The notes beneath the pieces are model-generated. The model was not told where the DNA came from, ran no database searches, and saw nothing but the letters and a program-made list of their open reading frames with translations. A stretch of DNA of 8,681 bases from a bacterium HR23. GTDB lineage: Bacteria > Chloroflexota > Dehalococcoidia > Lucifugimonadales > HRBIN23. Positions 1 to 7,209 of the stretch are shown here, one piece after another (the first letter of the stretch is position 1; every line of letters begins with the position of its first letter). Position numbers and translations under genes: made by a program. The stretch is taken from the NCBI GenBank assembly GCA_002923335.1, contig BEHZ01000073.1, positions 1 through 8,681 on the forward strand, read 5' to 3'.

Positions 1-844
1 CGCTTATGCCCACCGGGAAGGCTCCGACCTGCTGGTGTGGGCAGTGGGGGGCCTCCTCTCCCTCACAGGCGACCCCGACCGTCCCCCGGTGCGGGTCTCC
101 TTTCCCCAAACCCTCCTCTTCGCCTCCCTGTCCGCTGCGGTGGGGGCGGTAGTGGCGCACTGGCACCGCCTGCGCACCGGCCAGGGCCAGTGGGTAGATG
201 CCTCCGCCCAGCAGTCCCTTGTCCGCCTCCTCTCCAACGCCACACCCATGTATGACCTGAACAGGGAGACGCCCAAGCGGGAGGGGGCCATCCGCTGGGG
301 AGCGGGGGGACGCCGGAGCCGAATGATGTGGCCGTGCCGGGACGGGTTTGTCGCCTTTATGACGGGGATGGGACCGGCCCAGGGGCGCAGCAGCCGGGCG
401 CTCCTGGCCTGGATGCGGGAGGAGGGAATGCCCGCCCCCGACCTGGAGGCCCTCCCCTGGGAGACCATGCTGGCCCAGGACACCCCACCCGATCTGTTGG
501 AGCACATCCAGGAGACCTTTGGGGCCTTCTTCCGCACCAAGAGCAAAGGGGAACTGTGGCAGGGAGCCGTGGCCCGCCGTATCCTCCTCTTCCCCGCTGG
601 CACCCCCCAGGACCTTGCTCACTTCCCCCAACTGGAGGCCCGCCGGTGGTGGACGCCCGTGGAGCACGAAGACCTGGGCATCACCCTCCCCTATCCCGGC
701 CCGGCGGTCGCCTCCACCTATGCCCCTATGGGCATCCGCCGGCGCGCCCCCCACCTGGGGGAGCACAATCGGGAGGTCTATATGGGAGAACTGGGCCTCA
801 CCGCCCAACAGATGGCGACCCTGCGCCAGGCCGGCGTTATCTAG
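1..844 (+). CDS. Class III CoA-transferase (CaiB/BaiF family) subunit lacking the catalytic Asp, 5'-truncated
   Basis: The reading frame is open from the left edge (first whole codon at base 2) to a TAG stop at 842-844. It shows the last 280 residues of a protein that is normally about 400 long, so the true start lies upstream and the in-frame GTG at 35 is internal. Family marks are TGDPDRPPV (visible residues 22-30), RTGQGQWVDAS (58-68) and the closing EHNRE plus a short helix ending in AGVI. In this family the catalytic Asp sits 21 residues before the TGxG motif. Here that position is Leu (visible residue 38, codon 113-115) and no Asp is close by. Members of this kind are likely the non-catalytic partner in a heteromeric CoA-transferase, as in benzylsuccinate CoA-transferase BbsEF. 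The Asp-containing paralogue begins 7 bases downstream, which fits that arrangement. The substrate is unknown. The family assignment is firm and the partner role is inferred. Confidence 0.88.
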   Translation, partial: AYAHREGSDLLVWAVGGLLSLTGDPDRPPVRVSFPQTLLFASLSAAVGAVVAHWHRLRTGQGQWVDASAQQSLVRLLSNATPMYDLNRETPKREGAIRWGAGGRRSRMMWPCRDGFVAFMTGMGPAQGRSSRALLAWMREEGMPAPDLEALPWETMLAQDTPPDLLEHIQETFGAFFRTKSKGELWQGAVARRILLFPAGTPQDLAHFPQLEARRWWTPVEHEDLGITLPYPGPAVASTYAPMGIRRRAPHLGEHNREVYMGELGLTAQQMATLRQAGVI

Positions 845-849
845 GAGGG
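843..849 (+). promoter_or_regulatory. Shine-Dalgarno site overlapping the upstream stop codon
   Basis: AGGAGGG begins inside the TAG stop of the first CoA-transferase gene and lies 2 bases before the ATG at 852. It fixes that ATG as the start and suggests that ribosomes finishing the upstream gene re-initiate here. This would suit equal production of two subunits of one enzyme. Confidence 0.6.
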
Positions 850-851
850 CC

Positions 852-2060
852 ATGCGTCCCCTGGAAGGCATCCACGTGCTGGACTTCACCTGGGTAGGGG
901 TAGGCCCGCTGTTCACCCGCTACCTGGCCGACTTCGGGGCGGAGGTAATAAAGGTGGAGTCCTCCACCCGCCCCGACTCCCTGCGCCGGGGCGGCCCCTT
1001 CAAAGACAACAAGCCCGGCCTGAACCGCAGTGGCTACTTCGCCAACTACAACTGCAACAAACGCAGTATCGCCATCAACATGGCGACCCCCAAGGGGCGG
1101 GACCTGGCCCGACGCCTGGTGCCCTGGGCCGATGTGGTAACCGAGAACTTCACCGCCGGCCAGATGGAGGAGTGGGGCCTGGGCTACAATGACCTGCGCC
1201 GCATCAAGCCCGATATCATCCTGGTGAGCGCCTGCATGTTTGGACGAGGAGGCCCCTACTCCTCCCACCCCGGCTTCGGCCCTATGCTCACCACCCTCAC
1301 CGGCTTCACCTACCTGACCGGCTGGCCCGACCGGGACCCCGTCCCCCCCTACGGCGCCTATACCGACTTCTTCGTGCCCCGTTTCCTGGTCCTCTTCCTC
1401 CTCTCTGCCCTGGACCTCCGCCGACGCACCGGTCAGGGCATGCATTTGGATATGAGCCAACTGGAGGCGGGTATCCACCTGCTGGCCCCTGTTTTCCTGG
1501 ACTACTTCGCCAACGGGCGTGTTATGGAGCGGCGGGGCAACAGGGACACCAGTGCGGTGCCCCATGGCGTTTACCCCTGCCGGGGCGAGGACCGCTGGGT
1601 CGCCATCGCCTGCTTCCGCCCGCCCCACTGGGAGGGGCTGAAGAAAGCCATGGAGCATCCCTCTTGGGCAGACGACCCCCGCTTCGCCACCTTCCTGGGC
1701 CGTAAGGCCCACGAAGCGGAACTGGACACCTACATCACCCGGTGGACACAGCAGTTTACCCAACCGGAGGTGGTGGAGCGCCTGCAGAGGTGCGGGGTGC
1801 CCTCGGCCCCCGTGCACGACCTTCCCGGCGTCTTCAGCGACCCCAACCTGCGGGAGCGCGGCCATTGGGTCCGCCTGGAGCACCCGGAGATCGGCCCCCA
1901 CCACTACGATGGGGTGGAGTTCCGCATGTCCGCCTCGCCCCCGCGCTTTGAGCACCCCGCCCCCCTCCTGGGCCAGCACACACGGGAGGCGCTCCATGCT
2001 ATCCTGGGCATGCCCGACGAGGAGATAGACGCCCTGGAAAAAGAAGGGGTCTTGCAGTAG
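852..2060 (+). CDS. Class III CoA-transferase (CaiB/BaiF family), catalytic subunit
   Basis: A complete 402-residue protein, the usual length for the formyl-CoA transferase/CaiB family, which moves CoA between carboxylic acids through an Asp-bound acyl intermediate. The N-terminus (LEGIHVLDFT, then YLADFGAEVIKVES at 24-37) is the typical Rossmann/CoA-binding opening, followed by NKRSIAINM (69-77). The catalytic Asp is D172 in GAYTDFF, close to D169 of formyl-CoA transferase. It is followed at the expected spacing by RTGQG and the C-terminal GQHTREAL motif. The PGFGPMLTTLTGF and TGWPDRDPV segments resemble the BbsF-like group, which often pairs with an Asp-less homologue. That homologue is the gene directly upstream, so a heteromer is likely. 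The substrate cannot be read from sequence; dicarboxylates, carnitine-like acids or benzyl/alkylsuccinates are all possible. The start is set by the SD at 843-849. The protein should be cytoplasmic. Confidence 0.92.
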   Translation: MRPLEGIHVLDFTWVGVGPLFTRYLADFGAEVIKVESSTRPDSLRRGGPFKDNKPGLNRSGYFANYNCNKRSIAINMATPKGRDLARRLVPWADVVTENFTAGQMEEWGLGYNDLRRIKPDIILVSACMFGRGGPYSSHPGFGPMLTTLTGFTYLTGWPDRDPVPPYGAYTDFFVPRFLVLFLLSALDLRRRTGQGMHLDMSQLEAGIHLLAPVFLDYFANGRVMERRGNRDTSAVPHGVYPCRGEDRWVAIACFRPPHWEGLKKAMEHPSWADDPRFATFLGRKAHEAELDTYITRWTQQFTQPEVVERLQRCGVPSAPVHDLPGVFSDPNLRERGHWVRLEHPEIGPHHYDGVEFRMSASPPRFEHPAPLLGQHTREALHAILGMPDEEIDALEKEGVLQ

Positions 2061-2068
2061 AGGCCGGT

Positions 2069-2425
2069 ATGCCCTCCGCCCCCAAGAAAGCCCACCCCCT
2101 CCCCCTGGCCGACGCCCTGCGCCAGGCCCACCAGGACCTGGAGAAGGCCTCCCGCCACCCGGAGGAAGACGCCCTTCGGCGCGCTCTGGAGGCCCTGCTG
2201 GCGCAGGTGGAAGACCGGATTATCCTGTCCTATGAGCACGGGCAACGGGATGGGGCGGCTTTGCAGGCCCTGGCGGAGATGCTGGCCTACGCCCTGGAGA
2301 TGCTGGTGGAGGGAGAGAAGGACAAAGCCCTACGCACCCTGGAACGGGCCATTGCCCTCCTCACACCCCACAGGAAGGAGGGAAGACGCCATGTCGCTCC
2401 CCCTGGAAGGCTACCGCATCGTTGA
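2069..2425 (+). CDS. Small helical protein of unknown function with one TPR-like hairpin
   Basis: A 118-residue ORF that fills the 330-base space between the CoA-transferase and racemase genes. I do not recognise a family. The ATG follows GAGG (2060-2063), which overlaps the end of the upstream TAG stop, and the spacing of 5 is normal. Third codon positions are strongly G/C as in the neighbours, which supports real coding. The protein is predicted all-helical, rich in Ala, Leu, Glu and Arg, and has no Cys, signal peptide or membrane segment. Residues 63-99 resemble a single TPR-type helical pair, with an EGEKDKAL turn (81-88) between two Leu/Ala-rich helices. The last 11 codons overlap the start of the next gene in another frame, so its C-terminus is constrained by that gene. 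It may be a scaffold or partner for the flanking CoA enzymes. Its existence as a gene is likely and its function unknown. Confidence 0.68.
   Translation: MPSAPKKAHPLPLADALRQAHQDLEKASRHPEEDALRRALEALLAQVEDRIILSYEHGQRDGAALQALAEMLAYALEMLVEGEKDKALRTLERAIALLTPHRKEGRRHVAPPGRLPHR
2375..2381 (+). promoter_or_regulatory. Shine-Dalgarno site for the racemase-like gene, inside the upstream ORF
   Basis: AAGGAGG lies 9 bases before the ATG at 2391. It decides that start over earlier in-frame codons, which would put a non-family extension in front of the LEGYRIVDLS opening. Because it lies within the small helical-protein gene, translation of the two is probably coupled. Confidence 0.6.
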
Positions 2426-3593
2426 CCTCTCTCGGCTGGCCCCCGGCCCCTTCTGCACTATGGTGCTGGCCGACCTGGGGGCAGATGTCTTGCGGGTGGA
2501 GGAGCCGGGCGGGGGACGCCGAGCACGGGCAGAGCGGGAATACCTGGAGGGCCAGGACCCCAGGGAACTGCGCCGTCAGTTTGCCTTCAATGCGGTGCAT
2601 CGGGGCAAGCGGAGCATTGCCCTCAACCTGAAGCACCCCGCAGCCCAGCGCATCCTCCACCGCCTGGTGGAACGGGCGGATGTCTTTGTGGAGGGCTTCC
2701 GCCCGGGTGTGGTCAAGCGCCTAGGCTGCGACTACGAGACCCTCCGGGCCATCAACCCCCGACTTATCTACTGCTCCATCTCCGGCTATGGCCAGGACGG
2801 CCCCTACGCCGGCCTGGTGGGGCACGATATCAACTACATCTCCATCGCCGGCGCCCTGGGGATGCTCGGGCCGAAGGGCGGCCCCCCCACCATCCCCTAC
2901 AACTTCCTGGCCGACTACGCCGGCGGGGGCCTGCTGGCAGCCCTATCTATCGTGGTGGCTCTCCTCCACCGGGAGCGCACCGGCCAGGGGCAGTATATAG
3001 ACATCGCCATGACCGACGGGGTGCTGTATCTGATGGCGCAAGCGGCGGTGGAGTTCTTCCTGCAAGGGCGGGTGCCCCGCCCGGGGGAGATGCGCCTCAA
3101 CGGGGGTGCACCCTATTACAATGTCTACCAGTGCAAGGATGGGCGCTACATCAGCATCGGGTGCAACGAGCCCTGGTTCTGGGAGAACCTCTGCCGTGCC
3201 CTGGGGCGGGAGGACTTCATCCCCCATCAGCACAACCGGGAGAAATATCCCGAAATCTTCTCCGCCTTCCGCCAGGTCTTCCTCACCCGCACACGGGACG
3301 AGTGGTGGGAATATCTGCGCTCCTACGGCGATATCGCTGTTGCCCCCGTCTACTCCCTGGATGAGGTGGTCAACGACCCCCAGGTGCGCCACCGCCGGAT
3401 GGTCGTTGAGGCGGGGGAAGTGGAAGGGGAGACGGTTCGGCAAGTGGGCATCGGCCCCAAGTTCTCGGCCACCCCGGGGCGCATCGGGAGCCTGGGGGCG
3501 GTTACCGGCCAGCACACCGACCAGGTGCTGGCCGAGTTGGGGTATACTCCCCAGCAGATAGCAGACCTGCGCCAGCAAGGGGCGATAGAGTAA
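2391..3593 (+). CDS. Probable alpha-methylacyl-CoA racemase (CaiB/BaiF superfamily)
   Basis: A complete 400-residue protein. Enzymes of this type interconvert R and S 2-methylacyl-CoA thioesters by proton abstraction, which lets branched acyl-CoAs enter beta-oxidation. The N-terminal LAPGPFCTMVLADLGAD (16-32) and the GHDINYIS (144-151) motif are racemase hallmarks. The catalytic set of Mycobacterium tuberculosis MCR as I recall it (His126, Asn152, Asp156, Glu241) corresponds to H145, N171, D175 and E260 here, each shifted by exactly 19. The shift comes from extra residues around 41-66, before GKRSIALN. LNGGAPYYNVYQCKDGR (236-252) is also racemase-like. D175 is also where class III CoA-transferases keep their nucleophile, so a transferase remains possible, but the His and Glu favour a racemase. 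The gene overlaps the small upstream ORF by 35 bases and ends in TAA. The protein should be cytoplasmic, acting with the ACAD and crotonase further down. Confidence 0.8.
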   Translation: MSLPLEGYRIVDLSRLAPGPFCTMVLADLGADVLRVEEPGGGRRARAEREYLEGQDPRELRRQFAFNAVHRGKRSIALNLKHPAAQRILHRLVERADVFVEGFRPGVVKRLGCDYETLRAINPRLIYCSISGYGQDGPYAGLVGHDINYISIAGALGMLGPKGGPPTIPYNFLADYAGGGLLAALSIVVALLHRERTGQGQYIDIAMTDGVLYLMAQAAVEFFLQGRVPRPGEMRLNGGAPYYNVYQCKDGRYISIGCNEPWFWENLCRALGREDFIPHQHNREKYPEIFSAFRQVFLTRTRDEWWEYLRSYGDIAVAPVYSLDEVVNDPQVRHRRMVVEAGEVEGETVRQVGIGPKFSATPGRIGSLGAVTGQHTDQVLAELGYTPQQIADLRQQGAIE

Positions 3594-3643
3594 CGGGCCC
3601 AAGCGGAAAGGAAACCCGAAAGCCTGCACGGGCGAGGGAGGCT

Positions 3644-4390
3644 ATGCAAAGGGCGCCAAAGCGTGTTGCCCTCTTCGTTACCTGCCTGGTGGACCAGTTC
3701 TTCCCTCTGGTGGGGGAGGGCGTCGTGAAGGTGCTCCGCCACCTGGGGCTGGAGGTGGACTTCCCCCCAGCCCAGACCTGCTGTGGACAGCCCGCCTTCA
3801 ACAGCGGTTACCGTTGGGAGGCCACCGTCGCCGCCCGCCGTTTCCTGGAGGTTTTCAAGGATGCCCCCGCCATTGTGGCCCCTTCCGGCTCCTGCGTCAG
3901 TATGGTGCGGGTCTTCTATCCTACCCTCTTCCACAACGACCCCCAGCGTCTCGCCCTGGCGCGCCAGATCGCCTCGCGCACCTACGAGTTCACCCAGTTC
4001 CTGGTGCGGGTGCTGGGGGTCAGCGATATCGGTGCCCGCTACGCCGACGGCCTGGTGGTTACCTACCACGATTCCTGCCACTCCTTGCGGGAACTGGGCA
4101 TCCAAGAGGAGCCGAGGGCGCTCCTGCGGGCGGTGCAGGGGGTGCGCTTCGTGGAGTTTGCGCACCACGAGGTCTGCTGCGGATTCGGCGGAACCTTCTC
4201 CGTGAAATACGCCCCCATCTCTACCGCCATCCTGCAGGACAAACTGGAGAACATCGCCGACAGTGGCGCCCAGGTGCTGGTGGCCACCGACTCCAGTTGC
4301 CTGATGCACATAGAGGGCGCCATGCGCCGACGCCGTATGGCGGTGCGCCCCGTGCACATCGCCCAATTCCTGGCCGAGGGCCTGCCGTGA
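3644..4390 (+). CDS. lutA: LutA-type (Fe-S)-binding protein, L-lactate/2-hydroxyacid oxidation subunit
   Basis: A complete 248-residue protein, against about 238 in Bacillus subtilis LutA and E. coli YkgE. It has two cysteine-rich CCG domains of the type found in heterodisulfide reductase HdrB and glycolate oxidase GlcF. The first has C14, C46-C47-G and C84 (PSGSCVSM). The second has C145 (YHDSCHS), C178-C179-G and C219 (SSCLMH). With LutB and LutC it forms the cytoplasmic iron-sulfur system that oxidises L-lactate to pyruvate. The start is supported by GAGGGAGG just upstream (3634-3641). About 50 bases separate it from the racemase-like gene, the longest gap in the window, with no clear terminator there. 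Its TGA stop overlaps the GTG of the next gene. Family membership is firm. The substrate being lactate is less so, because no lactate permease or LutR regulator is visible here. Confidence 0.9.
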   Translation: MQRAPKRVALFVTCLVDQFFPLVGEGVVKVLRHLGLEVDFPPAQTCCGQPAFNSGYRWEATVAARRFLEVFKDAPAIVAPSGSCVSMVRVFYPTLFHNDPQRLALARQIASRTYEFTQFLVRVLGVSDIGARYADGLVVTYHDSCHSLRELGIQEEPRALLRAVQGVRFVEFAHHEVCCGFGGTFSVKYAPISTAILQDKLENIADSGAQVLVATDSSCLMHIEGAMRRRRMAVRPVHIAQFLAEGLP

Positions 4391-4977
4391 AGGGCGTCCA
4401 TATCGCCGTCCTGGACAATGCCAGCGCCTTCCGGGAGCACCTGCTTCGTCAGGTGCGCCTGGCCGGGGCCGAGGTAACGGTGCTCCCCCCTCGGACCGGG
4501 GAGGACCTCAACGCCTTTGACGGGGTGATTATCAGCGGGGGGTCGTGGGGAACGGCGGTGCGGGAGGAGCGTCGCCCCTTTATCCTCTGGTATAAAGACA
4601 TCATACCCTCTATCCGGCGCCCCGTTCTGGGCATCTGCCAGGGGGCTTTGCTCCTGGCCTACGCTTACGACGACGGGCAGCGGGCATTCCGACGCCTCCC
4701 CCAACGCCTGAAGGGGTATGTGCCGGTGCGCTTCGCGCCGGGCTTTCCCCTGGGCCAGGGGGAGACACCCCTCTACCACAGCACCCTAACGGTCATTGAG
4801 GCGGTGGATACCACCTCCCTGGTGCCCTGCGCCACCTCCGAGGCTAGCCCTGTGGAGGCCTTCCGCCACACCACCCTGCCCCACTTCGGCCTCCTGCCCC
4901 ACATAGAGGTAACCTACCAGGGGGAGCCTTCCCCCCTCCTGCGCCGGTTCATCCGCCTGTGCCAAAACTATCCATAG
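4387..4977 (+). CDS. Stand-alone class I glutamine amidotransferase-like protein
   Basis: A 196-residue protein from a GTG start to TAG, followed at once by a second TAG (4978-4980). The fold marks are IISGGSWG (48-55), a nucleophile elbow GICQGALLL with C84 (82-90), and LPHIEV (170-175), which supplies H172 and E174. Cys, His and Glu of the class I (triad) glutaminase are therefore all present, so it may release ammonia from glutamine or hydrolyse a gamma-glutamyl bond (family knowledge). No synthase domain is fused to it and none lies beside it. The GTGA overlap with lutA and the 16-base gap to lutB place it inside the lut operon, which is not the usual lutABC order. The true substrate is unknown. 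It could be a GMP-synthase-like glutaminase, a PuuD-like gamma-glutamyl hydrolase, or an amidase for a pathway intermediate. The overlap with the upstream stop supports the GTG start over internal alternatives. Confidence 0.85.
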   Translation: MKGVHIAVLDNASAFREHLLRQVRLAGAEVTVLPPRTGEDLNAFDGVIISGGSWGTAVREERRPFILWYKDIIPSIRRPVLGICQGALLLAYAYDDGQRAFRRLPQRLKGYVPVRFAPGFPLGQGETPLYHSTLTVIEAVDTTSLVPCATSEASPVEAFRHTTLPHFGLLPHIEVTYQGEPSPLLRRFIRLCQNYP

Positions 4978-4993
4978 TAGTGGGAGAAGCGCC

Positions 4994-6433
4994 GTGGTTG
5001 AAGTGCTCACCCACCAGTTCCAGAAGAGCGCCCAGAAGGCCCTGCGAGATGCCTTCGTTCAGAACTCCCTGCGCCGTCTCTCCCACTTCCACGAGGCCCG
5101 TGCCCAGGCCCTGGCCGAGATAGGCCTGGAGCGCTGGGAGGCCCTTCGGGAGCGTGCCCGCCAGATCAAGGCCCACACTATTCAGCACCTGGACCACTAC
5201 CTGGCGATGCTGGCGGAGCAGGTGGAGAAGTGGGGGGGCAAGGTGTGCTGGGCCCGCACCGCCCAGGAAGCCAATGAGTATGTCCTCCAGGTGGCCCGCC
5301 GGCACGGTGTCCGCCTTATCATCAAGAGCAAGAGCATGGTCTCGGAGGAGATGGGGCTCACCCATGTCCTGGAAGAGGCGGGCGTGGAGGCGGTGGAGAC
5401 CGACCTGGGGGAATACATCATCCAACTGGCACGGGAGCGCCCTTTCCACATCATCGCCCCCGCCATCCACAAGTCCAAAGAGCAGGTGGCCGACCTCTTC
5501 GCCCAGCGCCTGGGGGCCGAACCGGTAACCGACATCCCCGCCCTGGCGGGCATCGCCCGCCGGGCCCTGCGGGAGAAGTTTGTCCAGGCGGACATGGGCA
5601 TCACCGGCGTCAACTTTGCGGTGGCAGAGACGGGCACCATCGCCATTGTTACCAACGAGGGGAACGGGCGCATGTGCACCAGCATGCCCCGGGTGCACAT
5701 CGCCATTATGGGCATGGAGAAGGTGATCCCCCGCTGGGAGGACCTGGCGGTCTTCCTGGCCCTCCTGACCCGTGCTGCCACGGGCCAGCGCATCTCCTCC
5801 TATGTTACCTTCGTCACCGGCCCCCGCCGTTCCGACGAGGAGGACGGCCCCGAGGAGTTCCACCTGGTCATCCTGGACAACGGGCGTCGGCGTCTTCTGG
5901 AGGACCCGGAACTGCAGGAGGCCCTTTACTGCATCCGTTGCGGGGCGTGCCTCAATGCCTGCCCGGTGTATGGGAAAGTTGGGGGGCATGCCTACGGGTG
6001 GGTGTATCCCGGCCCTATTGGCTCTATCGTAACCCCGATGCTGGTGGGCCTGCCCAAGGCCAAGGACCTTCCCTATGCCTCCAGTTTGTGCGGGGCGTGC
6101 CGGGAGGTGTGCCCCCTGCGCATCAACATCCCCCATATGCTCCTGGCCCTGCGCCAGCGGCTGGCGGAAGGCGCTCCCCAGGAGCGCAAGGGGAGCCTGC
6201 TGGAGAAGGCGCTCATGCGGGGATGGCTCTTCCTGGTGGAGCATCCCTGGGCCTTTGGGCTGGCGGGGCGGGTGGCCTCCCTTCTTCAGCGCCCCCTGAT
6301 GCGCAACGGGCGTATCCCCTGGCTCCCCCCGCCCTTCAACGGCTGGACCCGCTCCCGGGACTTCCCACCGGTGGCGTCTCGCCCCTTCCGGGCACGCTGG
6401 AAAACCCTCACAAGGGGGGGCACCCATGACTAG
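4994..6433 (+). CDS. lutB: LutB-type LUD-domain and ferredoxin-domain protein, 2-hydroxyacid oxidation subunit
   Basis: A 479-residue protein, matching the length of B. subtilis LutB. It starts with GTG after a modest SD (GGGAG, 4982-4986). The LUD domain spans about 60-295 and includes KSKSMVSEEMGL (111-122) and the nucleotide-binding-like stretch GITGVNFAVAETGTIAI (202-218). It is followed by two cysteine clusters: C313-x2-C316-x2-C319-x3-C323-P and C366-x2-C369-x3-C373-P, with HAYGWVYPGPIG (332-343) between them. This is the standard LutB/YkgF layout and should carry Fe-S clusters that pass electrons from 2-hydroxyacid oxidation. The C-terminus (about 400-479) is a basic, Pro- and Trp-containing tail. 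No membrane segment or signal peptide is evident, so it should be cytoplasmic. The stop overlaps the lutC start by 8 bases, implying coupled translation. The family call is very secure and the lactate substrate is inferred. Confidence 0.94.
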   Translation: MVEVLTHQFQKSAQKALRDAFVQNSLRRLSHFHEARAQALAEIGLERWEALRERARQIKAHTIQHLDHYLAMLAEQVEKWGGKVCWARTAQEANEYVLQVARRHGVRLIIKSKSMVSEEMGLTHVLEEAGVEAVETDLGEYIIQLARERPFHIIAPAIHKSKEQVADLFAQRLGAEPVTDIPALAGIARRALREKFVQADMGITGVNFAVAETGTIAIVTNEGNGRMCTSMPRVHIAIMGMEKVIPRWEDLAVFLALLTRAATGQRISSYVTFVTGPRRSDEEDGPEEFHLVILDNGRRRLLEDPELQEALYCIRCGACLNACPVYGKVGGHAYGWVYPGPIGSIVTPMLVGLPKAKDLPYASSLCGACREVCPLRINIPHMLLALRQRLAEGAPQERKGSLLEKALMRGWLFLVEHPWAFGLAGRVASLLQRPLMRNGRIPWLPPPFNGWTRSRDFPPVASRPFRARWKTLTRGGTHD

Positions 6434-7172
6434 CCGGGAGGCCTTCCTTGCCCAGGTGCGCTATGCCCTCCGCCAGACCAGGGGGAAAGGGCACGCCCCG
6501 GCGGCAGAGGATCCTCCCCGCATCCCCAATACCCTCCCCGCCTGGCAGTTGGAGGCGGAGCAGGTGCGCCGTCGCCTGCTGGCCCAGAGGGAGGACCTGC
6601 TCCTGCGCCTGGAGCGGATGGCGGGGCTTATGAACTGGAAGGTGGTGCGGGCAGGCACCCCCCAGGGCGCAGCCGAGGCCGTTGCCCAGATAGCCCAACA
6701 GGTGGGGGCACGCTCGGCGGTGCGCACTGCCCACCCCGTCTTTGCCCGTGCCCCCGTGGAGGACGCCCTGCGCAGCGCAGGCATCCCCTGTATCCTGCTA
6801 GCCTACGACGCCCACGACCCCCAGGAGAGCAGGCTCCGCCTGCGCCAGTCGGCCATCCAGGCCCACCTGGGAATCACGGGGGTGGACTATATGGTGGCGG
6901 AGACCGCCACCGCCATCCTTCTGGCCCGCCGGGGGGTGAGCCGTCTGGCCAGCCTTACGCCCCCGCGCCACATCGCTCTGGTGGAGCCGGAGCAGGTGGT
7001 GGAGACCTTGGCCGACGCCCTCACCCTGCACAAAGCCCAGTTCCTGGAGGGGGGCGACCCGGGAGGCTACCTCTCCCTGATCAGCGCGCCAAGCCGAACA
7101 GGGGATATTGAGCAGACCATCGTGGTGGGGGTGCATGGCCCCCAGGAGGTCTACCTGGTGGCTGTGTGGTAA
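6426..7172 (+). CDS. lutC: LutC-type LUD-domain protein, 2-hydroxyacid oxidation subunit
   Basis: A complete 248-residue protein; B. subtilis LutC is about 240. It has a single LUD domain and no cysteine clusters. The conserved core is HLGITGVDYMVAETATAIL (147-165), then LTPPRHIALVEPEQVV (177-192), and near the end ISAPSRTGDIEQTIVVGVHG (219-238), which is the diagnostic LutC/YkgG ending. The N-terminal 70 residues are helical, with MTSREAFLAQVRYAL typical of the family. It is the third subunit of the LutABC system and is needed with LutB for lactate oxidation in Bacillus (family knowledge). The ATG lies 8 bases inside the end of lutB, with a purine run AAGGGGGGG (6412-6420) as a possible ribosome site. 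It ends in TAA, 37 bases before the acyl-CoA dehydrogenase. Confidence 0.93.
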   Translation: MTSREAFLAQVRYALRQTRGKGHAPAAEDPPRIPNTLPAWQLEAEQVRRRLLAQREDLLLRLERMAGLMNWKVVRAGTPQGAAEAVAQIAQQVGARSAVRTAHPVFARAPVEDALRSAGIPCILLAYDAHDPQESRLRLRQSAIQAHLGITGVDYMVAETATAILLARRGVSRLASLTPPRHIALVEPEQVVETLADALTLHKAQFLEGGDPGGYLSLISAPSRTGDIEQTIVVGVHGPQEVYLVAVW

Positions 7173-7197
7173 CCGGGCTATACTTCCCCTGGAAGCC

Positions 7198-7204
7198 AGG
7201 AGGT
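7198..7204 (+). promoter_or_regulatory. Strong Shine-Dalgarno site for the acyl-CoA dehydrogenase
   Basis: AGGAGGT, a full match to the anti-SD core, lies 5 bases before the ATG at 7210. It fixes the start there rather than at an in-frame ATG near 7108 within lutC. The leader resembles that of the crotonase gene at 8434: both have GCCAGGAGG and end in GCT before the ATG. Confidence 0.65.
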
Positions 7205-7209
7205 GCGCT

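Noticed and set aside
35..37. GTG as a possible start of the first CoA-transferase gene
   Set aside because: The frame stays open to the window edge, the residues before it continue a family-like segment, and the protein would lack its N-terminal CoA-binding part. The gene is truncated by the window.
837..1997. Long open frame on the - strand opposite the catalytic CoA-transferase gene (similar antisense frames at 4949-6427 and 7081-8472)
   Set aside because: These sit exactly opposite well-supported genes, lack recognisable motifs, and arise because G/C-rich third positions suppress stop codons on the opposite strand.
3594..3643. Possible terminator or hairpin in the 50-base gap before lutA
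   Set aside because: Only short 4-base complementary pieces are present and there is no T-run, so neither a terminator nor a riboswitch can be supported.
3881..3904. First CCG domain of LutA apparently missing its last cysteine (CVSM instead of CxxC)
   Set aside because: From memory, SGSC followed by a small residue and Met is usual for LutA-type proteins, so this is probably the normal family form rather than a loss.
7179..7184. TATACT as a -10 promoter element ahead of the acyl-CoA dehydrogenase
   Set aside because: It differs from TATAAT at one position, but no good -35 lies 16-18 bases upstream and the site is inside a short operonic gap. One hexamer match is not enough.
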